Origin: Prevotella sp.
GTDB lineage: Bacteria > Bacteroidota > Bacteroidia > Bacteroidales > Bacteroidaceae
DNA length: 19,177 nt
Assembly (NCBI GenBank): GCA_021204605.1
Contig: JAJPZD010000221.1
Coordinates: 1-19,177 of the forward strand
Direction: 5' to 3'
Shown here: piece by piece, positions 1 to 5,856 of the stretch
Layout of the letters: every line of letters starts with the position of its first letter
Position numbering within the stretch: position 1 is the stretch's first letter
Position numbers and translations under genes: made by a program
Notes under the pieces: generated by a model
What the model was told of the DNA's origin: nothing
Seen by the model: the letters and a program-made list of their open reading frames with translations, nothing else
Database searches by the model: none

Positions 1-62
1 CTGGCAATAGAAGTGATTTTTCACATTTTTTATTACCTTTGCATAATTCTTTATACGTTTAT
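1..62 (+). repeat. 62-bp promoter direct repeat, copy 1 (left of AlbA_2 gene)
   Basis: This stretch is repeated at 1147-1208 with one difference (C at 56, T at 1202). It contains a Bacteroidetes -7 element TACCTTTG at 34-41, so it reads as a promoter. Identity stops at base 63 on the right. On the left the copy begins at the window edge, so its true left end is unknown. The two copies bracket the broken AlbA_2-type gene, and the second copy serves the glycosyltransferase operon. This looks like a target duplication made when the gene was inserted, or a remnant of a tandem duplication. Confidence 0.9.
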
Positions 63-95
63 AAGCCTTATTCCCTAAGTTTCGATGAAAAACAC

Positions 96-103
96 TAACT
101 TTG
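96..103 (+). promoter_or_regulatory. -7 promoter element for the AlbA_2-type gene
   Basis: TAACTTTG matches the Bacteroidetes -7 consensus TAnnTTTG and lies 19 nt before the ATG at 123. No clear TTG -33 partner is visible at the expected distance. Transcription could instead start from the TACCTTTG in the repeat at 34-41, so the gene has two candidate promoters. Confidence 0.5.
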
Positions 104-122
104 CACTGCTTATCAATGACGG

Positions 123-1102
123 ATGAAAATAGACAACTTCGAAAAATTAAATGAGCTGATTGTTAAAGCTGAAAGTGGAACAGTAGAGTTTAAGGAAACT
201 ACCGGGCAGTTGGAGCGTGGAATGGAAACGATGTGTGCCTTTCTGAACGGCAGGGGCGGAACTGTGTTGTTCGGTGTAAATGACGATGGGAAGATTATTG
301 GTCAGGAGGTGAGCGATAAAACAAAGCGGGATATAGCGGAAGCCATTCGGCGTATTGAACCATTTGCGACTATTTATATATCCTATATTGGTATTCACGA
401 TACTGACAAGTGCGTTATAATTTTGTCATCGGAAGATCAACGATATATGCGTCCATTCACGTATAAGGGTAGGGCTTATCAACGGATAGAAAGTGTTACA
501 TCCACTATGACACAGGAAATATATAATCAACTTTTAATGCAGCGTGGAGGCAAGTACACATGGGAGTCTATGACAAATCCTGATATTGAAATATCTGACC
601 TTGATGAACAAGCCATTATGGGTGCTGTGCGTAAAGGAATTATGTGCGGTCGTTTGCCAGAAACAACTATACGTGAAGATTTGCCAACAATTTTGGAAAA
701 GTTCAATTTATTGCGTGATGGAAAATTAAATAATGCTTCCATGGTTCGGACTTCCTGATCCGGAATTTCATACCAATGGCAATAGTGTATGGGTTGTATT
801 CTCCCGTAAAACTGAGGGTGTAATCCCCACAAGTACCCCACAAGTACCCCACAAGTACCCCACAAGTAAGGGCTATTGTTCGAGTAATAGCCAACAATTT
901 ACTTTCCGTAAAGGAAATAATGGAACTTATGGTCTTGAAAGACCGAAAAAGTTTTTTAGACAGCTATCTTAACCCTGCCATCGAGTCAGGATGCATAGAG
1001 TTACTTTATCCAGAAAGTCCTAAGCATCCAAAACAAAAATATCGCCTTACCGACAAAGGAAAGGAGATGTTAAAAAAGCCCCCCTCCATCTCCCCCCATT
1101 AG
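123..1102 (+). pseudogene. AlbA_2 / Schlafen-type putative DNA-binding protein, broken by a central deletion and a repeat-length frameshift
   Basis: The N-terminal part (123-758, 211 residues) is an AlbA_2 domain, recognisable by VEFKE near residue 21, FLNGRGGTVLFGV and the DGKIIGQ turn. Family members are usually about 450-500 residues, with a central GHKL-like ATPase region and a C-terminal winged helix. Here the frame breaks near 740-755: reading jumps to the GLPDPEFHTNG segment, which in the family lies after the ATPase region. Roughly 200 residues therefore appear deleted. A second break is at the 11-bp repeats (825-868). Beyond them, in a third frame, the expected winged-helix tail continues (MELMVLKDRKSF, YRLTDKGKEML) to the TAG at 1100-1102. 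With five repeat copies, not four, the two C-terminal segments would read as one frame. The gene was probably a transcriptional regulator or an accessory ATPase of unknown role and is now very likely non-functional. Confidence 0.85.
825..868 (+). repeat. Tandem 11-bp repeat, four perfect copies (CCCCACAAGTA)
   Basis: Four exact copies occupy 825-835, 836-846, 847-857 and 858-868. They encode the Pro/Thr/Gln/Val linker typical of AlbA_2-family proteins just before the winged helix. Because 11 is not a multiple of three, copy number sets the downstream frame. The upstream coding frame (codon GTA at 820) and the downstream frame (codon AGG at 869) differ by one. Copy numbers of two or five would join them. 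The five-copy reading gives TPQVPHKYPTSTPQVR, which looks like an intact family linker. Confidence 0.93.
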
Positions 1103-1109
1103 GGGGAGA
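1089..1109 (+). terminator. GC-rich hairpin overlapping the stop of the AlbA_2 remnant
   Basis: TCTCCCCC (1089-1096) pairs perfectly with GGGGGAGA (1102-1109) around the loop CATTA, giving an 8-bp stem. The stop codon TAG at 1100-1102 lies in the loop and first stem base. There is no T-run after it, so it is not a textbook intrinsic terminator. It could be a 3'-end stabilising hairpin or a copy of a dispersed Bacteroidales C/G-rich repeat. Confidence 0.4.
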
Positions 1110-1146
1110 GTATAGTTACATAGAAAGCGATAAATAAGCGATAATT

Positions 1147-1208
1147 CTGGCAATAGAAGTGATTTTTCACATTTTTTATTACCTTTGCATAATTCTTTAT
1201 ATGTTTAT
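1147..1208 (+). repeat. 62-bp promoter direct repeat, copy 2 (promoter of the glycosyltransferase operon)
   Basis: This copy matches bases 1-62 at 61 of 62 positions. It carries the -7 element TACCTTTG at 1180-1187, 45 nt before the ATG of the GT39-like gene, so it is the likely operon promoter. The -33 region has no clear TTG, so promoter strength cannot be judged. Confidence 0.9.
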
Positions 1209-1220
1209 TGCTTATTAATT

Positions 1221-1226
1221 AAGGAG
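1221..1226 (+). promoter_or_regulatory. Shine-Dalgarno-like AAGGAG
   Basis: AAGGAG lies 5 nt before the ATG at 1232. Such a strong purine-rich site is uncommon in Bacteroidetes, which often rely on A-rich leaders. It supports the chosen start of the membrane glycosyltransferase. Confidence 0.6.
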
Positions 1227-1231
1227 CTAAT

Positions 1232-3163
1232 ATGAGCGGACCGTATTTCACCAAGCCGACATTGCGCAATGTGTTGTGCAATATTCCGTTGACCATACCC
1301 TTCATTGTGTTGACATTGGCGGGAATAGTGGTTAAGATACCTCTGATAGTAACCATTGTGCTTTGTCTGCCGGTAATAGTATTCTCTGCTTTTATAAAAG
1401 GTGCGTACGACGTGTTGCGCAGCAAGGCAACGTTTTTTACACTGCCCGTCTCGTTGGTTATCTCCGCAGTGCTATTTTACCAGTCGATACAGATAGTTTT
1501 AGAAAAGCTCTCACCATCCCGGCTGTCATTTTTGTCAGTTGGTGGCAGTGAAATAATAATATGGATATTGTGCGGTGTGATGTGCCTGTTCACCGCCCTC
1601 TGTCTCACTTTCTTTCTCAACTGGATGTTGACGCGAAATGATGACAGTCAAAGCGACTTGTTTGAGCGAGTATTGAAAAGCAAGGCGCTCAAGACGGTGG
1701 TTGTCTGCTGCGTTATCGAGTCTGCCATATTGTTTGCCGTACTGCTTTTTGACCCATGGTTCGTTTACGACGAGACATTCACGCTTCACGTCGTGTCTTT
1801 GGGTTACGCCGACGGTATCGACATAACCGCCCATGATGTCCACCCTCCGCTTTACTATATTATGTTGAAGGCGTGGCTGTCGGCACTGTCGTTCGGCTCG
1901 AATAATATCTATGTCATCACAGTCCTTGCGCGGCTGTTCTCCCTTGTCCCATACGTGCTTCTTGTAGTGCTGTGTCAGAAAAACCTGCGCGTGGAGGAGT
2001 GGAGACATACTCGCTGGCTGCTGCTGCTGTGCTTCTGCGCCTTTTATATCCTGTTCCGCTATGGCATAGAAATGCGTATGTACAGCTGGGCATTGCTATT
2101 CGTAACGGCTACTTTCCTCTATGCCCGCAATGCGATGCTTGGAAGGGATGGCTGGAGCACATGGATTATAATAACATTCTTCTCGGTCTGCGCTGCCTAC
2201 ACCCACTACTACGGCCTCATTTCAGCGGCAGTGATATGGCTTGTCCTGTTGGTCTGGTTTTTCCTGCATGACAGGCGGATATTGCTCAAATGGGGCGTGT
2301 GTGCCGCTGTTGCAGTGTTGGCATATTTGCCTTGGGTGATATCAATACTGCTACAGGTTCGTCTGACTTCTGAAGAATATTGGATGTCACTCACAATGCG
2401 CGATTTCATCAGCATTTTCTTTTTCCTGCTTTTCCCCGTGCACGTTCTTCTGCCGTTCTTGTTCGTAAAGGTTCTGAGGACAAGGGATGACAGGAAATTA
2501 TCATTCGACGATCTGTTTGGGGTGATTGTGCCTGCGGCTACGTTAGTCATGGGAGTGGCGGCATCACTGCTGTTCCGCCCTATGCTCCAAGGGCGTTTCC
2601 TTGTTCCATCCCTATTCTGTATGTGCATTTCCTTGTTCTTCATCTTCCGGCACGCAAGGAGCAAGGAGAGATTTGTCTTTCTCTGCATGCTGTTGTTCTC
2701 CTTTCTCGTAACCAACGGGTATTATATAAGTAGTTTTATAATAGACTGCAGAAGCGTGCGTGCGACACACCAGATGCTTGGCGTGATTGGCACGGATGCG
2801 ACAATCGTTTACCCTTCAGGCGAGCCTACCGGCGAATCAGCCCGGATAAGCAGCCTGACAAAAAGCAAAGTGGTGACGTTTAACCAGACTTTCAACTCAC
2901 CGCCACTCGACAAACAGAGAACGGAACTGCTGTTCCCGAATATAAGGAATTTCGACAACAAGGAAGATATGCGGGAATATATACTACACTGCAAGAGCCT
3001 GTATTGCATAATCAATTACGATATGGAAAAAGAGGATACTTTATCCTTGATACCGCATGACTTTACTTCTGTATATGTCGGGAATTACAAAATAGGTTAC
3101 TTAGGTTATTACTATAATTATCACTTATATAAGCTGATACCAAATGGCGAACAAGAAGAATGA
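1232..3163 (+). CDS. Polytopic membrane glycosyltransferase, GT39/ArnT (PMT_2)-like
   Basis: A 643-residue protein made largely of hydrophobic segments, consistent with about ten or more membrane helices and a soluble C-terminal part from about residue 520. The Asp-Glu pair in the first long extracytoplasmic loop (D180-E181, YDETFTLH), followed about 20 residues later by DVHPPLYY, is the signature of GT-C transferases of the PMT/ArnT type. These take a sugar from a polyprenyl-phosphate donor on the outer side of the inner membrane. The acceptor (glycan, lipid or protein) cannot be read from sequence. The gene overlaps the next one by 20 nt, a GtrB-like enzyme that would make exactly such a donor, so the two probably form one pathway. 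The start is supported by AAGGAG upstream and a nearby promoter repeat. Confidence 0.85.
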   Translation: MSGPYFTKPTLRNVLCNIPLTIPFIVLTLAGIVVKIPLIVTIVLCLPVIVFSAFIKGAYDVLRSKATFFTLPVSLVISAVLFYQSIQIVLEKLSPSRLSFLSVGGSEIIIWILCGVMCLFTALCLTFFLNWMLTRNDDSQSDLFERVLKSKALKTVVVCCVIESAILFAVLLFDPWFVYDETFTLHVVSLGYADGIDITAHDVHPPLYYIMLKAWLSALSFGSNNIYVITVLARLFSLVPYVLLVVLCQKNLRVEEWRHTRWLLLLCFCAFYILFRYGIEMRMYSWALLFVTATFLYARNAMLGRDGWSTWIIITFFSVCAAYTHYYGLISAAVIWLVLLVWFFLHDRRILLKWGVCAAVAVLAYLPWVISILLQVRLTSEEYWMSLTMRDFISIFFFLLFPVHVLLPFLFVKVLRTRDDRKLSFDDLFGVIVPAATLVMGVAASLLFRPMLQGRFLVPSLFCMCISLFFIFRHARSKERFVFLCMLLFSFLVTNGYYISSFIIDCRSVRATHQMLGVIGTDATIVYPSGEPTGESARISSLTKSKVVTFNQTFNSPPLDKQRTELLFPNIRNFDNKEDMREYILHCKSLYCIINYDMEKEDTLSLIPHDFTSVYVGNYKIGYLGYYYNYHLYKLIPNGEQEE

Positions 3164-4097
3164 ATTGTTATCTATTATAGTACCCATTCTCAACGAGGAG
3201 GCAAACGTGCGCTTATTCTATACGGCGGTGCTTGATATTGTGCCTCAACTTGGCGATACGGATATAGAGTTTCTGTTTATCGACGACGGCTCGAAAGACA
3301 ATACGCTATGTATCGTGAAAGAATTGGCGGCACATGACAGCCGCGTGAATTTCGTGTCGTTCTCACGTAATTTCGGCAAGGAAAGCGCCATCTTTGCGGG
3401 CCTCCAATATGCTGTCGGTGATTATGCGGTGATAATGGATGTCGATTTGCAAGACCCTCCGAGGCTGCTGCCGCAAATGCTGGCGGAGATTAAGGAAAAC
3501 GGCTATGACTGTGTGGGCACATGCCGCACTGATCGCAAGGGGGAGCCGCCGATACGCTCTCTGTTCGCACGGCTGTTCTACCGCATGATCAACAAGATGT
3601 CAGAAACTGAAATTCCCGTCGATGCCCGTGACTATCAGATGATGACACGACAGGTGGCGGATGCCATTCTGAATATCGGGGAATACAACCGTTTCTCAAA
3701 AGGTATCTTCGGCTGGGTGGGCTTCAAGAAAAAGTGGATTGCCTACGAGAACGTGGAGCGCGCCGCCGGGATGAGCAAATGGTCGTTTTGGAAACTGTTC
3801 GTGTATGCCCTCGATGGTATCACCGCCTATTCTACCGTGCCGTTAGTGGTGTCTTTCTTCCTCGGCCTGCTACTCTGCCTCGGTGCTTTCGTCTTCATCG
3901 TCTTTATAATCATACGCACCCTGATATTCAAGGACCCTACACAGGGCTGGCCCTCACTTGTATGTATCATCATGCTGCTTGCCGGCATCCAACTTCTGTT
4001 CCTCGGCATCATCGGCCAGTATCTCGCCAAAACTTATATGGAAACAAAAAAACGCCCTATCTTCTTAGTGCGCGAGAAGAAGACGGCTCACCAATGA
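3144..4097 (+). CDS. GtrB/DPM1-like family 2 glycosyltransferase (polyprenyl-phosphate sugar synthase)
   Basis: 317 residues. The N-terminal GT-A domain has PILNEE (14-19), IDDGS (46-50) and the metal-binding DVDLQDPP (99-106); SRNFGKESAIFAGL before it is typical of GtrB/YfdH proteins. Two C-terminal membrane helices lie at about 229-255 and 268-290, ending in the family-typical QYLAKTYMETKKRP. The enzyme is expected to move a hexose from a nucleotide sugar to undecaprenyl phosphate on the cytoplasmic side. It overlaps the GT39-like gene by 20 nt, so translation is probably coupled. A GtrA-type flippase is not encoded next to it. The sugar is unknown. The last gene of the operon ends just before the left 74-bp repeat. 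Confidence 0.92.
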   Translation: MANKKNELLSIIVPILNEEANVRLFYTAVLDIVPQLGDTDIEFLFIDDGSKDNTLCIVKELAAHDSRVNFVSFSRNFGKESAIFAGLQYAVGDYAVIMDVDLQDPPRLLPQMLAEIKENGYDCVGTCRTDRKGEPPIRSLFARLFYRMINKMSETEIPVDARDYQMMTRQVADAILNIGEYNRFSKGIFGWVGFKKKWIAYENVERAAGMSKWSFWKLFVYALDGITAYSTVPLVVSFFLGLLLCLGAFVFIVFIIIRTLIFKDPTQGWPSLVCIIMLLAGIQLLFLGIIGQYLAKTYMETKKRPIFLVREKKTAHQ

Positions 4098-4121
4098 GCA
4101 ATTAAGGAAACAGGGTAGGGG

Positions 4122-4195
4122 CAACTATTTTGGCCACAGAAACGACTTTATCTCACTTTTTTATCGAGATAAAGTCGCCTGAATGGACAAAAACA
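4122..4195 (+). repeat. 74-bp quasi-palindromic direct repeat, left copy
   Basis: Repeated at 5711-5784 with a single difference (A at 4187, T at 5776). Inside it, CGACTTTATCTC (4143-4154) and GAGATAAAGTCG (4166-4177) form a perfect 12-bp inverted repeat around an 11-nt loop. Outer arms TTTTGGCCA (4128-4136) and TGGACAAAA (4184-4192) pair at 8 of 9 positions, separated from the inner stem by 6 nt on each side. The element lies 45 nt beyond the ATPase stop codon. It may be a regulator site, a mobility end or an RNA hairpin. Confidence 0.92.
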
Positions 4196-4240
4196 AGAAG
4201 TCCATTCTCAATTATTTCTTATTTTGCGATGATGGGAGCA

Positions 4241-5671
4241 TTATTTGAACAGGTCATCCATGGTCACCTCACTGTGAACAATGCTCTTGTGTTTGCCATC
4301 AGCAACACCGTATGTGGTTATAAATGTATGTACCAAAGATTTTTTGGTTGCAGTCAGGTATCTGAACAGCCCCATTCTTTCGCGGAGCTTTCTCTCGTAT
4401 TCCTGGGTGATATGGTAAACAGTTTCTGAGAATTTCATTTCACATAAATGAATTATACGGTCGGCTCGCTCGATAATCATGTCTATCTGTGCCCCCTGTG
4501 TCTGTTCTTTCTCATTGGGCTTGCAGTGCCATGTCGATACAGATGTCGCCATCCCTGATATACCCAATGCCTTTTTTATCTGATTGTGATGACGCAGGCA
4601 GACAAGCTCAAAACTTATCCCCATCCATGCCGTGACGCTTTGTGAATCAAAGTTCTTGCTCCACCATTGTTCATCCTTGGAGTTGTTGGGCTCAATGAAC
4701 TTATAATAAAACAAGGTGTAGAAATCTGTAAGACGAAGTATCTCCTGCCGTTTCTTATTGCCATATTGTGACCATCTTTCGATGAAATCACAACGCTCTA
4801 AATTCTTAAGCACACGACTTAACCTGCCTCCTTCCAATTTGGCCTCTTTCGCAATCTCCTGGAATGTCAATCCCGACTTATGTGCGCTCAAAACCTTGAC
4901 GGTATCAATATAGTTATCTGCATTTGTGAACAGGGCATTGTAAAGCTCATCAAATTCTATCCGCAATTTGCCATCGGGCCTGAAACACAGAATATCAATA
5001 TTTTGCGTCAAACTCTTTTCCGGCAACAATATGCTGTAATAGTATGGCACGCCGCCTAACAACATATATGATTGCAATATCTGATACCTGTCCCACAACA
5101 TCCCCCTGCTTTCCAAATATTTCTCCGTCTCACGCAACGTGAACGGGGCAAGATGAAGCTGGCATGTGATCCGGGCATGAAGGCCACCCTTGTTGCCGAC
5201 TATTTTATCCCGCATCCAAGATGTTGCCGAGCCGGTGGCTATCATCATCACATTCTCTCTACTCATTGCCCAGCCGTTCCAGAAATTCTCCAATGCCACA
5301 ACAAAATCCGAACGACCGGTATCTATCCACGGCATCTCGTCGATAAACACCGTCTTTTTCCTCTCACCAGGCAGTCGTTCCAAATATTCCTGCAAGGCAT
5401 CAAAGGCATCAAACCAGTCTGTAAAGTGGTAATCTGAAATACTACTGTATTTGTGGAGGGCTTTGGCAAACCTTTGCAACTGCTTTTTTGTAGTCAGACC
5501 ACGTACACCGACAAACCAAAAATCAAAGTGCTTTTCAAAATATTGCTCTATAAGGAATGTCTTGCCTATACGACGACGGCCATATACTATTACAAGCTCC
5601 GAACGGTCTGATTCCAAACAACGTCTGAGCTCCTCACATTCATATTCTCGACCAATGAGCTTTTCTGTCAT
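4241..5671 (-). CDS. AAA ATPase of the archaeal-ATPase/DUF234 type with C-terminal PD-(D/E)XK-like domain
   Basis: 476 residues from the chosen start. Walker A is GRRRIGKT (31-38) in the typical context LVIVYGRRRIGKT; Walker B is VFIDE (108-112); the IATGSATSWM segment fits the sensor strand. A winged helix follows (FQEIAKEAKLEGGRLSRVLKNLE). The C-terminal DUF234-like domain ends with D397 and, 14 residues later, E411-M-K413, a pattern of PD-(D/E)XK nuclease folds. Members are abundant in Bacteroidales, with no firmly established function. An in-frame ATG exists at 5713, but the ATG at 5671 is preferred: it begins MTEKLIGRE as in the family and lies 11 nt from the -7 element. The gene points against its neighbours and is bracketed by 74-bp direct repeats, which suggests insertion. 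Confidence 0.9.
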   Translation of the reverse strand: MTEKLIGREYECEELRRCLESDRSELVIVYGRRRIGKTFLIEQYFEKHFDFWFVGVRGLTTKKQLQRFAKALHKYSSISDYHFTDWFDAFDALQEYLERLPGERKKTVFIDEMPWIDTGRSDFVVALENFWNGWAMSRENVMMIATGSATSWMRDKIVGNKGGLHARITCQLHLAPFTLRETEKYLESRGMLWDRYQILQSYMLLGGVPYYYSILLPEKSLTQNIDILCFRPDGKLRIEFDELYNALFTNADNYIDTVKVLSAHKSGLTFQEIAKEAKLEGGRLSRVLKNLERCDFIERWSQYGNKKRQEILRLTDFYTLFYYKFIEPNNSKDEQWWSKNFDSQSVTAWMGISFELVCLRHHNQIKKALGISGMATSVSTWHCKPNEKEQTQGAQIDMIIERADRIIHLCEMKFSETVYHITQEYERKLRERMGLFRYLTATKKSLVHTFITTYGVADGKHKSIVHSEVTMDDLFK

Positions 5672-5682
5672 GCTTTTTGTTG

Positions 5683-5690
5683 CAAATATA
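5683..5690 (-). promoter_or_regulatory. -7 promoter element of the ATPase gene
   Basis: On the minus strand the bases read TATATTTG, matching TAnnTTTG. A TTG -33 element lies 20 nt upstream at 5711-5713. Those three bases are the edge of the right 74-bp repeat, so the repeat supplies the -33 element. The start codon at 5671 follows at a distance that supports that start over the upstream ATG. Confidence 0.65.
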
Positions 5691-5710
5691 ACAGTAGTTT
5701 TTGATTTATA

Positions 5711-5784
5711 CAACTATTTTGGCCACAGAAACGACTTTATCTCACTTTTTTATCGAGATAAAGTCGCCTGAATGGTCAAAAACA
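5711..5784 (+). repeat. 74-bp quasi-palindromic direct repeat, right copy
   Basis: Matches 4122-4195 at 73 of 74 positions in the same orientation. The 12-bp inverted repeat is at 5732-5743 and 5755-5766. It sits between the divergently read ATPase and CotH-like genes. Its left edge contributes the ATPase -33 TTG, and it ends about 40 nt before the CotH -7 element. Confidence 0.92.
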
Positions 5785-5825
5785 TATTTTTTTTGTGATT
5801 TTTTGTGATAAAGATAAAATAATTA

Positions 5826-5833
5826 TAACTTTG
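5826..5833 (+). promoter_or_regulatory. Promoter of the CotH-like gene (-7 element)
   Basis: TAACTTTG matches TAnnTTTG. A TTTTG (5801-5805) lies 20 nt upstream as -33 element. The ATG at 5857 follows 23 nt after the -7 element. This is a near-consensus Bacteroidetes promoter, so the gene is probably transcribed even though its frame is broken. Confidence 0.75.
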
Positions 5834-5856
5834 CATTCATAAAATATTATAGACTT

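Noticed and set aside
825..868. CRISPR-like or regulatory iterons
   Set aside because: The units are contiguous 11-mers without spacers and lie inside the coding linker, so a coding repeat explains them better.
733..972. Open frame of 79 codons as a separate gene
   Set aside because: Its middle matches the post-deletion part of the AlbA_2 protein and its end is out-of-frame reading through the winged helix; it is a piece of the pseudogene.
4143..4177. Standard intrinsic terminator for the GT operon
   Set aside because: The 12-bp stem is AT-rich and not followed by a T-run on either strand; the T-run is in the loop. The same element also lies upstream of CotH, which does not fit a simple terminator.
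4130..4429. Open frame of 99 codons on the plus strand beginning in the left 74-bp repeat
   Set aside because: It starts with TTG, runs antisense into the ATPase 3' end and has no family features.
5672..5713. Longer start for the ATPase at ATG 5713
   Set aside because: The -7 element at 5683-5690 would lie inside the coding region, and the family begins with the LIGRE segment that follows ATG 5671.
5785..5810. Short T-rich near-repeat TTTTTTGTGA
   Set aside because: Low-complexity sequence that contains the -33 region of the CotH promoter; too short to call a separate repeat.
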